Assembly: GCA_948144175.1 (NCBI GenBank)
Contig: CANXME010000309.1
Coordinates: 930,001-994,000 of the forward strand
Origin: Closterium sp. NIES-65
Taxonomy: Eukaryota > Streptophyta > Zygnematophyceae > Desmidiales > Closteriaceae
Direction of reading: 5' to 3'
DNA length: 64,000 bases
Below the pieces are notes generated by a model. The model did no database searches, had not been told where the DNA came from, and was given only the letters and a program-made list of their open reading frames with translations. Shown here one piece after another: positions 49,823-59,700 of this stretch (the first letter of the stretch is position 1; every line of letters begins with the position of its first letter). A program made the translations under genes and the position numbers.

Positions 49823-52800
49823 CAAAACAGAGCAAGGAGGGATGAGCAAGAGGCAAACACAAACGTGTTCGCGTTCGCTCCTGCACGAACACCGCCGTTC
49901 GGCGGACCGAACACTGTTCGGTTCGCCGAACAGCTTTAGCAAAAAAGGGTGTTCGCCGTTCGCCTGTGAAGGCGAACACCTTGTTGATGCAGGGGAACAC
50001 GAACGTGTTCGTGGCAAACACGTTCGTGTTTGCCCCGGGACTACATTCACTAAAGTCACACGTTTGTGGATTGTGCATTGTTGATATTTGTTAGGTGGCT
50101 GTAAGGTCCAAATAGAGTAAAAGTTCAAATCGTTGCACATTCCCTCCCCCCACCCCCCAAGCCAGTCCCGCCCTGCTTCATCCATGCTAATGCCAGCGTG
50201 TGACGGCGAAATGCTAGATCTGCACTTAAGCAACGGCGAAATGCTAGATCTGCACTTCAGCAACGGCGAAATGCTAGATCTGCACTTCAGCAACGGCGAA
50301 ATGCTAGATATGCACTTAAGCAACGGCGAAATGCTCGATCTGCACTTAAGCAACGGCGAAATGCTCGATCTGCACTTAAGCAACGGCGAAATGCTCGATC
50401 TACACTTAAGCAACGGCGAAATGCTCGATCTGCACTTAAGCAACGGCGAAATGCTCGATCTGCACTTAAGGAATGGCGAAATGCCAAATCTGAGCCCAAA
50501 CACCAAGGCCCGCGACCTAAAAATTGGTCGCGGGCCTATTCGTCGACGAACACATTGGTGTTTGTCGAAGGCCCGTGTCGAACACGAACACGTTCGTGTT
50601 CGACGCGCCTCGGCCAGCTGAGCCGGGCGAACAGCGAACGTGTTCGGGCGAACACCGAACACGTTCGCCCCGAACAATTTAGCGAACCGAAAAGGAGTTC
50701 GTTATATTGCTCAGCTCATCCCTAAGGATGAGCATTTAACCACCGGCACAGCCTTAGCATATGACGTGAAGCTGTGGCATGACATAGCCCCCACAAGCCA
50801 CAACCTCACACCAGAATCACCACCGCATGCCCCACCCGGGTTAACTCCACTCCAGATCCACCTCAGACACTACCCACCACACACACACCGTACCCTGCAT
50901 ACCCAACCAGCACTGCTAGTACTAACGCGTTCTACCCAGCCAGTACAACCAACCAGGCTTGAGGTACGGCTGGGTACGACTCTCTCTCTCACCTCGCCCT
51001 CACCTCATGTGCCACTCGGGAGATGGGACCCCACCCCAATCACCCTGTGCCTCACCCAGGTTAGGGTGGGGAAGGCTCACCTCATGCAACACCCAGGGGG
51101 GGGGGCCTCGCAATCACCTCAGGCGCCATCCACCACACGGTGCCGCGCATGCCTGAGTCTGCCCACATGCCATAGTCACCTCATGCCAGAATCACCCCAT
51201 GACCCCAATCAAGGGAAGAAGAGGGGCGGAGGTGAGGGCTCAAAACTCACCTCAGGCGCCATCCACCACACAGTGCCGCGCATGCCCGACATGTCTGATG
51301 GCGTCTCCACCTGCCCATGTGCCATGCCGTGTATGGGATGTGTGATGCGTGATGTGTGATGCGTGATGCGTGATGCGTGATGTGTGATGGGTGATGTGCG
51401 ATGGGTGATGTGTGATGCGTGATTTGTGATGCGTGATGTGGTGTGGGATGGGATTCAGGATGTGGGATGTGTGATACATTATGTGCAATGATAGATGAGC
51501 ATGAAGACAAAACGATGAGAAGGGAAATGAGAGAAAATGATGAAAAGCCATGGAGAGGGGGGTTGTGAGGTGAGGGGGAAGCGGATAGGCAAAGAGGAGT
51601 GAGAGGGTGGGGAGAAACGGAGAGACGGAATGAGAGGTGACTCACGTATTTCGCTACACCAAAGTGCAGGGTGTTTTTGAGAATTCTGCAGGGTGTTTTT
51701 GAGAATTCTCAAAAACACCCTGAAACGGAGAGACGGAATGAGAGGTGACTCACATATTTCGCTACACCAAAGTCAGCGAGCTTGGCGTTTCCCTTGGTAT
51801 CCAGCAGAATGTTTTTCCCCTTCACGTCTCTGTCGGTTGCAAGTAAGTAATTATGACACAAAAGGGAAGAAAGAACAGTACAGAAAGGCCTCAGAGTCAT
51901 TATAACTGCGCCTTTTGAGGCGCCTCAAAAGTCAGAATGTTCTTCCCCTTCACATCCCTGTCGGTTGCAAGTCAGTAATAATGACACAAAAGGGAAGAAA
52001 GAACAGTGCAGAAAGGCCTCAGAGTCATTATAACTGCGCCACTCATTTGAACCCAAGCACCCACCAACCTGACGCACGCCCACCCACCCACCGGTGAACG
52101 ATGTTGTGGTCATCCACCCAGCCCCCCAGTTCCCCGCCCCCCCACCCACTCACCCACCCACCCACCCACCTCAACCGCACACCACCCTACTAACCCACCC
52201 ACCGGTGCACGATGTTGTGGTCATGCAGGTACGCCAGCCCCTCCAGCAACGCCTCCCAATAGCAGCCCTACCTTCCGCCCACATCAACCGCACACCACCC
52301 TACTAACCCACCCACCGGTGCACGATGTTGTGGTCATGCAGGTACGCCAGCCCCTCGAGCAGCTGGCGAGTGTACTTGGCGATCTGGTGCTCCTCCAAGG
52401 GGCCAAAGTCCTCCAGGTGCCTTTTGAGTCGACTCGAAAGCCAGCCCTTAAGCCTCAACCCTATACTGGAACCACTTTCAGGTAACGGCTGAGCCAAGCA
52501 CCCACTTTCAAGCCCCTAAATCTCAACCCTCTCTTCTCCTCAACCACCCACCGATGAACGATGTTGTTGTCATGCAGGTAAGCCAGCCCCTCCAGCAGCT
52601 GGCGAGTGTACTTGGCGATCTGATGCTCCTCCAAGGGGCCAAAGTCCTCCAGGTACTTGGAGAGAGATGTGTCCATGTACTCGAGGAAGAGGTACATGCA
52701 CTTGTCGTCCTGGAGGGAAGAGGAGAAGAAGGAAGGAGAGGGAAGGAAGTGCAAGGCGGGGAGGGGCACAGGAATGTGGTTCAAGCGGTGCTCCTCCAAG

Positions 52801-55800
52801 GGGCCAAAGTCCTCCAGGTATTTAGACAGAGACGTGTTCATGTACTCAAGAAACAGGTACATGCACTTGTCGTCCTGGGGGGGAGAAGGGAGGGAAGGAG
52901 AAGGAAGGCGGGGAGAGGCACAAGGATGTCAACCGGTGCTCCTCCAAGGGGCCAAAGTCCTCTGGGTGCTTGGAGAACGATGTGTCCATGTACTCAAGGA
53001 AGAGGTACATGCACTTGTCGTCCTGGCGGGGAGAGGAAAGAGTGGAGGAGAATGACAGCCGGGAGAGACACGGGCATGAGTTTAAAGCAGAGCTCCTCCA
53101 AGGGCCCAAAGTCCTCCAGTTACTTGAAGAGGGATGTGTCCATGTACTCGAGAAAGAGGTGCATGCACTTGTTGTCCTGGGGAGGGAGAGGAGAAGAAGG
53201 AAGGAGAGGGAAGGCGGGGAGAGACACAAGAATGTGTGACAAGCCGTGCTCCTCCAAGGGGCCAAAGTCCTCCAGGTACTTAGAGAGCGATGTGTCCATG
53301 TACTCGAGAAAGAGATACATGCACTTGTCGTCCTGGCGTAGAGGAGAGCAGGGTTGGTATGGGGGAGAGAAGATGGAAGGAGAGGGGAGGCGGGGAGAGA
53401 CACAAGCATGTCAAGTGGTGCTCCTCCAAGGGGCCAAAGTCCTCTAGATACTTAGATAGTGATGTGTCCATGTCTTCGAGAAAGAGGTAAATGCACTTGT
53501 CGTCCTGGAGGGGGAGGAGAGGGGTTGGAGCGAAGAGGGGGATGGACATGGGGATTGTAATTTGAGACGGGCATAGTGACACCTGGTGCTCCTCTAATCC
53601 AAGGGGCCAAAGACCTCCAGGTACTTGGAGAGCGATGTGTCCATGTACTCAGCGAACAGGTACATGCACTTGTCAGGGAAAGGAGAACTGGTCGAGGACT
53701 TGCTTGCACCCATCTGGAAGCAGTTTTCGAAACAAAGCAACAAGCAGCTCACAGTATCCAAGTGTTTGTGCGAGTGAGAGCATCTAGAGACTAGAAGCAG
53801 CAGTAGAAAGCAAGCCAAGAGCACAGTTTCCGAGCCCAGGTATCAGACCATGCGCTCATGAGATTTTAGAGACTAGAGGCTTGTTTTGGAACTAGGGACT
53901 AGACCCAAACTCACAGTTTCCGAGCCCAGGTATCGGACGATGCGCTTGTGACGCATTTTCTTCAAAGTATCGATCTCCTGCATGCGAGTGGAGAGTGAGG
54001 GGGAGTGAGGTTAAGTGGAGAGTGAGGGGGAGTGAGGTTAAGGGGAGAGTGAGGGGGAGAAAGTGGAAGGGGAAGAGGACGATGGAAAAGTGAGGTGGAA
54101 AATCCTTGAAGTGAGAGTGCAACATGTGTGCATCTGTGTGTGCGAGTGTGCTATGCACGCATGGGCCTCAAAACGTCCACGTACATGTGGGCACTATGTG
54201 CACATGCACGAGTATGAGAGAGTGTGAGAATTGTGGGATGGTGAAAGCAGGTAGGGTGGGAGTGGGGAGGGGAGGTTGGGGGATTGGGAGAGAGAGAATT
54301 GCAGAAACGGATGAGAAAATGGAAGGCGCAGCAGCTTTTGTCTGAGCAAGCATGTTCAGGGGCCCAGACAGACATATGTGCGAGCACACCTGCATGTGCG
54401 TGCATGCACCCACCCACACCACTCACCCACACACCCACACCCACCACACCCACCCACACCCACATCCACCCACCCGCCCACACCCACACCCAACCTTCCT
54501 CTCACACACATGCACACATTGCCCAAAATGCCACTGCCACGCACCTGCACGAGCTGAGAGATAGAGTTGTGGTCCGAGATATTGACCTCCTTGACCGCAA
54601 ACACACGTGATGTATCGCTGCGGATGAGACGAGGTAGCATGGAGGGGAGGGAGAGAAAGACATGGGTGTTTGCTGTGGGGCGGGTGGGAAGATCGACTTA
54701 TGGTCCGAGCCGAGATATTGACCTCCTTGACCGCAAACACACGTGATGTATCTCTGCGGATGAGACAAATATAACAAGGGGGAGAAACGTGTTTGTGTGC
54801 GATCAGGGAGACAGACGAGCACGTGGCATGTAAGATGTGAGGGAGGAGGAGTCAACGTTATTCTCTCCTGAATGCTTGAATGAGAAAAGAGATACGAGAA
54901 CGAGGCATTCTGTAGATGCCCGCAGGAGAAAAATGGAAAATAAGCAATCGCGGAACAGTTGACCTGACTTGACTTGAATGGACTTCCGTAGAACGCCTTG
55001 ACAGGACCAAAGGAACAGAGGGATTGAACCAGCATCAGAGCTGCCTCGAAACACTTACATGTCGCTTCCTTTGTACACGGACCCAAATCCCTTCGACCCA
55101 ATCCATGAGACAAATTATCGAGATGTCTTAAGAAACACTTACATGTCGCTTCCTTTGTACACGGACCCGAATCCTCCCGACCCTATCCTGCTGCCCTTCT
55201 TCCACCTTCCCCTCTGAGGCACCCACCCGTCCCCCTCCTCATCCCCAGCACCTTCTGCTCCAGCGCCTGCTGCTGTGACTATAGGAGAGCCACCTGGAGG
55301 CACGAGCATGGAGCCCTCGTTAGTGGAACCTCCCCTGGAGAGGTTTCCAGGGGTGGACGCCTGGCCTGGGGAGGTTGGGTAGTGGGAAGAGGTTTGGCTG
55401 GAGGTTCGGGGGAACGGCGGTGGCTGAAACTGCTGTTGCGGGTACTGCTGTTGCGGCTGCTGCTGCTGTTGGTAATGCTGCTGATGCTGCTGCTGGTGCC
55501 ATGGTTGGGAAGAGTCGGGGTTTGAACTTTGACTGGATGATTTGGGAAATTGCTGCCAGGGAAGCATGCCTTCTCTCCCCAGCTGCTGCTGCACCTGCTG
55601 CCCCAACGGCTGCCCTAACTGCTGCCCTGACTGCTGCCCTGACTGCTGCCCAAACGGCTGACCTGATTGCTGCCCCAACTGCTGCCCTGATTGCTGCCCT
55701 GACTGCCCAAACTGTTGACCTATTTGCTGCCCTGGCTGCGGCTGCCCGAAATGCTGCCCGAACCCTGCTCCTCCGGGCAGCCCGTTAACATCCCTCCCGT

Positions 55801-58507
55801 GCCCATCATTCATCGAGCCGACTCTCGACACTTGGCCGGGGGTGGACGTTTGGCTTGCCGACTTGGGAAACATCGGATTCTGTGGGTTCTGAGAAGGTTC
55901 AAAGGGCAGCGGCGGCCTGTCTGTGGCGGCTCTGGGGGAGGCAACGGGGGATTTGGTGGTGGAGATTGGGAGGGGCTCGAGCTTGGGCACGAGAGGTTTG
56001 ATTCGGAAGGGGGATGCAGATCGAGTTGAGAGCTTGGAGCTGCTAGCGGGTGGGGTTGCCATACCTCCTACTAGTGGCGTCATCATGCCCCCTGGTGGCG
56101 TCATTCCTCCTGCTATCAGCCCTCCCCCCATTCCGCCCCCGCCCATCCCTCCGCCCATTCCTCCCCCCATTCCTGCCCCTATTCCTCCGCCCAGTCCTCC
56201 CCCCATCCCTCCCCCCATTCCTCCGCCCATTCCTCCCCCAATACCACCGCCCATGTTGCCCCCCATTCCTCCGACCATTCCTCCCCCCATACCTCCGCCC
56301 ATGTTCCCTCCCATTCCTCCGCCCATGCTTCCTCCCATTCCTCCGCCCATATTCCCGCCCATCCCTCCTCCGAATCCCCCACCCACCCCTCCACTTCCTT
56401 GCCGATTCAACGCAGCAGGGTTCCCGGCAACAGGCGGAGCACCAAAGGGCACTCCTGCTGGCGGGGACATTCTGTGGCGGCCAGACGGCGAAGTGCCAGC
56501 TGAAGCGGACGCAACAGGTGCTACAGCTGCTACAGCTGCTACAGCTCCATCCATAGGAGAGGGCGCGGGAGTCCGCGGGCTGTGCCCCTGAGATCCGCCA
56601 CCGGGCGCTCCAGATGTAGACACGGATCTCCCTCGCGCGAGAGGACTAACACCCCCACTTCCCCCACCACCGCCAAACCCACCGCCATCACCACCACCAA
56701 ACCCACCATCAGCACGACCAAACCCGCCAGCACCACCGGTGCCACCAGCACCAGCAGCAGCACCGCCCACGCCCCCTGCTGCTCCTCGACCTACGAGGAT
56801 TGACGGCGGAGCCTCGTGAGACGGCGCATGGTTCACAGAAACGGCTTCGAGGTCCCGGGAAGGGGAGGAATGCACGGGGAAGAGCGCGCGGACAGGCCCT
56901 GGTGCTGCTGCTACACCTGACCCTACACCTGACCCTACACCTGACCCTACACCTGACCCTACACCTGGGCCTACACCTGGCGCCGGTGCTTCCATTCTCA
57001 CGACCATTGGTCCTGAGCCCAGCGCGCCTACTTGTCTGGCGGGAGGGAGGGGCAGGGGGTTGGAGGCTTGACCCCGTCTGTCTGGCGACACGGTGTGCGG
57101 ATGGGGAGACCTGTGCTCCAACGGCTGTTTCGAAGGGGAAGAACCGTACAGCCCTGCTCCTCCTGCTCCTCCTAATCCTCCAGCTCCTCCTAATCCTCCT
57201 AATCCTCCTAATCCTCCTCTTCCTGCAGCTCCCATGGCTGATGGTTCAGGCGGCGTGGAGGGGCCGCTGCGCGGAGAAGACGCGCCAGATGGCACGGTAG
57301 GGGGCGCGACTGGCAGCGGCTGCAGGTTCCCCAGGTTCCCCCTCCCCCCCACCGCGCCTGCCGCGCTCGGCGCTGCTGCTTTGCCCACCTCCGGCGGAAA
57401 GGACTTGGACACATGCAAGGACGCGAGGCTGGGGTCCGGGCCTGCTTGCAGCGCCTTCAGCTCCTGCTCCGTGTCCGTCGTAAGCTCCTGCTCCTTCACG
57501 AAACTCCACGCGTTGGCGGAGTCACTACCCCCCCGACCCCCGCCTGACATAGAATCCGGCCGCCTCCGCCTCTCCCCGTCCTCCGCACCCGCGCTGCTCT
57601 TCCCCGCGCCGCCGTCTCCGCTTGCTGTCCGACTAATGCCACGCGTGGAGCTTCGTACAGGCGCGTTGAAACCCGGTTTACTGACCAGGTCCACCTTCGG
57701 TCGTTCGTCTTCATAAGGCAGTGCGACCCATTCGCCCTCCTGAGGCGATTTGCCAGCTGCGACTTTCCAGTACACTCTGCTTTGGCCCTCGAAGCGGTAC
57801 CAGACCTTCTGCCGATCGTCCCAGACGCAGTAGCGGTTGCTGATCTTTCGCGCGTCCCCGTACGGATCTCGAGGCGGGGAGAGAGAGAACCGCGAGGAGG
57901 CACCACTACTGCCGGAGACGGAGGGGTTGTTGCTGCTGTCGCTGGTGCTGTTCCAGGTGCTGTCGCTGATGCTGTTTCTGGTGCTGTTGCTGGTGCTGTT
58001 GCTGGCGCTGCTACCGCTGGAAGGGCGCGAGCTACCGCCTGGAACTGCATAGTCTTCAACCGGTTCTGACGCAGTGCCTGCTCCCCGCGGCCTAGCAGCT
58101 TGCGGCGACGCATCCTCACTCGTTCCGTCTGTATACCGGGAATGAGCAGAACTTATAACGGGGATACGACTATTGCTACTCTCCGGCGATCTGCTTTCCT
58201 TCTTCTTGCCTGCGGCTGCTCCTCCCGAGGCTGCTCCTCCCGAGGCTCCAGCAGTCCCGCGAGCAGGACTACCACCACCAGTGCTGGTGCTACCACCACC
58301 AACTTTCGCCCGCTGGAAAATGGACAGGAGAGATCGGCTTGGTTTGCTGCTTTCAGAGTCGGAATTCGCTGAATCGGATAGGTGTGGGTGCGAGGTGGCT
58401 GGTTGTGGGTGAGAAGTGGCCGGCTGCGGTGGAGAGGTTGTTGATGCGGAACCGATGCTTTCCCACCGCTTCCCCGCGCATTTGGTCAGCACGGGCTTCA
58501 CATCCAT
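44789..58507 (-). CDS. MAP3K-like Ser/Thr protein kinase, about 2,419 aa, 10 exons
   Basis: Exons 58507-55143, 54617-54545, 53977-53915, 52709-52552, 51829-51754, 51310-51251, 49471-49310, 48648-48386, 47996-45951 and 45782-44789 join in phase. The kinase domain spans residues about 1105-1395: Gly loop IGSGGFGSVYKG, Lys1131 (FAVKEV), a C-helix EIDTLKKMRHKRIVRYLGSE, catalytic HRDVKGKNILLD (1219-1230), DFG at 1239-1241, WWMAPE (1260-1265), DIWSLGCTVIEMA, and HLSDCAKDFLRHCLAVNPSH. Spacing and wording match plant MEKK/YODA-type MAP3Ks, which phosphorylate MAP2Ks. The 1,100-residue N-terminus has an ordered segment of about 75 residues (NRYCVWDDRQKVWYRFEGQS...WVALPYEDERPKV) amid Gly/Pro/Ser-rich repeats. 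The C-terminal 1,000 residues are Gln/Pro/Gly-rich with LFGGSG repeats. Kinase catalytic residues are all present. Exon joins are inferred from phase. Confidence 0.85.
46430..46560. repeat. Arg/Glu-coding CTCTCCCGCT repeats
   Basis: Imperfect (CCCGCTCCCTCT)n inside the kinase C-terminal exon; encodes an (ER)n run on the minus strand. The same exon carries CAG-type Gln runs at 46345-46375 and 47810-47945 and a 57-60-bp 'EPLFGGSG' repeat at 47100-47350. Confidence 0.8.
48178..48320 (-). repeat. Donor-side echo of kinase exon 8
   Basis: The end of exon 8 (AAGCTCATGCAGCATGTGTT...GCTCCTCGCTCCCCCAG then GTAAG) is repeated once, ending at 48178. The true exon ends at 48386. A diverged acceptor-side copy lies at 48660-48790. 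Confidence 0.85.
48870..49270 (-). repeat. Donor-side echoes of kinase exon 7
   Basis: Plus-strand GTCAGTGGGCGACGCCCCCC...GGGATGCGCAGACGCTT recurs at about 49191-49262 and 49054-49125, with shorter copies at 48995-49035 and 48875-48910, downstream of the full exon 49471-49310. CCTGAGTCAACTCAG (49145-49159), a decayed palindrome, lies between two of them. Confidence 0.85.
49551..49645 (-). repeat. Acceptor-side echo of kinase exon 7
   Basis: Minus-strand cccccag followed by GTGGTCAACAAGTGGCCGGA...GAGATGGCCATGCGG copies the first 84 bases of exon 7, then runs into intron. Confidence 0.85.
49838..50735. mobile_element. Non-autonomous MITE-like element in a kinase intron
   Basis: The edges share an inverted GGGATGAGC (plus at about 49837-49845; its complement GCTCATCCC at about 50717-50725), a motif like many hAT ends. 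Inside lie many small inverted repeats built on CGAACACGTTCGTGTTCG (49860-50035 and 50570-50680), a perfect hairpin with 11-bp stem GGCCCGCGACC and 8-base loop (50510-50540), and a 30-bp tandem array. No coding capacity. No clear 8-bp target duplication was found, so the class is uncertain. Confidence 0.5.
50202..50483. repeat. 30-bp tandem array, about 9.5 units
   Basis: CAACGGCGAAATGCTAGATC + TGCACTTAAG in head-to-tail copies; CTAGATC becomes CTCGATC in the later units. Ten codons long, so a plus frame (NGEMLDLHLS)n stays open; not regarded as a gene. Confidence 0.95.
51104..51170 (-). repeat. Donor-side echo of kinase exon 6
   Basis: TCACCTCAGGCGCCATCCAC...GTGCCGCGCATGCC (plus) copies the end of exon 6 with its donor; the true exon is 51310-51251. 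Confidence 0.8.
51643..51740. repeat. 34-bp perfect palindrome and exon 5 end echo
   Basis: A perfect 34-bp palindrome at 51689-51722 (arms CAGGGTGTTTTTGAGAA / TTCTCAAAAACACCCTG, AATT core), preceded by a half copy (GTGTTTTTGAGAATTC, 51671-51686). On both sides lie copies of the exon 5 end with its donor (GTGACTCAC(G/A)TATTTCGCTA, 51638 and 51746). Confidence 0.95.
51912..52040 (-). repeat. GCGC palindrome and acceptor-side echo of kinase exon 5
   Basis: CTTTTGAGGCGCCTCAAAAG (51912-51931) is followed by a copy of the exon 5 start and acceptor (minus: TTGCAACCGACAGGGATGTG, about 51950-51975) and about 60 bp of intron that duplicate 51840-51911 (GACACAAAAGGGAAGAAAGA, CAGAAAGGCCTCAGAGTCAT). The palindrome is exactly at the junction. 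Confidence 0.95.
52093..52430 (-). repeat. Three donor-side echoes of kinase exon 4
   Basis: Copies ending in CAACATCGT(G/T)CACCG then GTGGGTGGG occur at 52316-52420, 52200-52250 and 52093-52115. They get shorter going downstream. The longest begins right after the palindrome CTTTTGAGTCGACTCGAAAG (52421-52440, one mismatch). Confidence 0.9.
52785..53680 (-). repeat. Six acceptor-side echoes of kinase exon 4
   Basis: Copies of the exon 4 start (GACGACAAGTGCATGTACCT...TTTGGCCCCTTGGAGGAGCA) with a pyrimidine tract and CAG or AAG acceptor occur at about 52876-52790, 53022-52935, 53180-53090, 53332-53240, 53504-53415 and 53672-53585. The full exon is 52709-52552. The 53180 and 53672 copies have an in-frame stop (TAA, TAG); the others break off after GGAGGAGCAC. 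Confidence 0.9.
53821..53865 (-). repeat. Donor-side echo of kinase exon 3
   Basis: GTTTCCGAGCCCAGGTATC (plus, 53827-53846) copies the end of exon 3 found at 53916-53935. Confidence 0.75.
54680..54760 (-). repeat. Acceptor-side echo of kinase exon 2
   Basis: Minus ctcatccgcag then AGATACATCACGTGTGTTTG...GGTCAATATCTCGG copies the first 45 bases of exon 2 (54617-54545). Confidence 0.85.
55055..55110 (-). repeat. Donor-side echo of kinase exon 1
   Basis: CACTTACATGTCGCTTCCTT plus TGTACACGGACCC (plus) occurs at 55055 and 55137; the second is the true exon 1 end with its GTAAGT donor. Confidence 0.85.
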
Positions 58508-59700
58508 GACGGTACCGCTGCAACCCCGGCACTGCTAACTTGTGGTACCGACCAGCACCGAGGTGGTACCGATCAGCACCGCCGTGGTACCGACCGGCAC
58601 TGCTAACTCGTCAAACCGACTAGCAATGTTAGCGATGGTGCCTGGTTGTTGTCAGTTTCGAGCGAGGATGTGGTTAGACCATGGTGGGTCGGCAATACCG
58701 CCAATCTGTCAAGCTAATCCCGATGGGGAAGAGCATTGGCGACATGACGACATTATGCACGAGCAGAGTTGCAATCAGGACAGCTGTTAAGTGAACTATC
58801 CAAAATATAATCAGAAAACAGCAAAAACGGAGTTCTGACCAGGCGAGCGCACCGACGTTCAGGTAGGGATGGGTGGAGTTTCTAAAACATCAATGGCTAC
58901 AAACCAGAAATTGTGCCGCACCAATCTTGACAGGCATCGATTGTAGTCTTTACCTTTCCAGTCACTGAACCGGAACATCTGCAGATAAATTAACCCATGG
59001 AATTCGTACGACCTTTGTTAACATCGACTACTCTTACACCCAGGTCAAACTTAAGAACAACTAGGAGAAGTTCCGGAACCTAATGAACACTAGACTGAGT
59101 GTGCGTGTTGCGGCTCTCCAGGGACTGCCTGAGCCTAGGAGTCGCCGAGGACTATATCTTGGGGCTACAACCTGAGCAGCCTTGAGATAATCTGACCTAG
59201 GGTTTGTCGACATCCAAATTGCATGTTCTGGGAGTACCCGCTATATGCACGTGTGGTTCGCTAGTAAGAGCTTGACTAGGCTCATTTAGAAGAAGGCCGT
59301 TGTGGTATTTCCTGCTATTAGCTTCTTACTCAATCTGTTTTGAAGCTACCGTAATTTGCTAATCTCTTATGTTCATGGTTACTTCATGACTGTTGAGCTT
59401 TGTTTATGAATGAGGTTTTCTTGTTTGCTTTGTACAAGATAGGTATGCGGCGCGGGGACGAAGTTGCAAAACTGAATGGGCTTGCGATTCTTCTGATTGC
59501 CATATTTCCAATTCAAATATTGGGGACAAGTTGGTATGTATTGGTGGAAACTTTGCAAGCAATTGCTGCGCGCAAATGTGACATGGTACACCACATCGCA
59601 CTGGTGCACTTTGGCGTAACCTGGTTCAAGCAGATCCACCATATTGGTGCGACCTCTTACATTATAGATCTGGTGCGCCACATCGCACCAACATGCGCCA
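58508..59700. other. Upstream region of the kinase gene
   Basis: No gene seen. 58535-58625 holds four copies of a GGTACCGA(C/T)(C/A)(A/G)GCAC-type repeat. The rest is unique AT-richer DNA. It should contain the kinase promoter. Confidence 0.5.
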
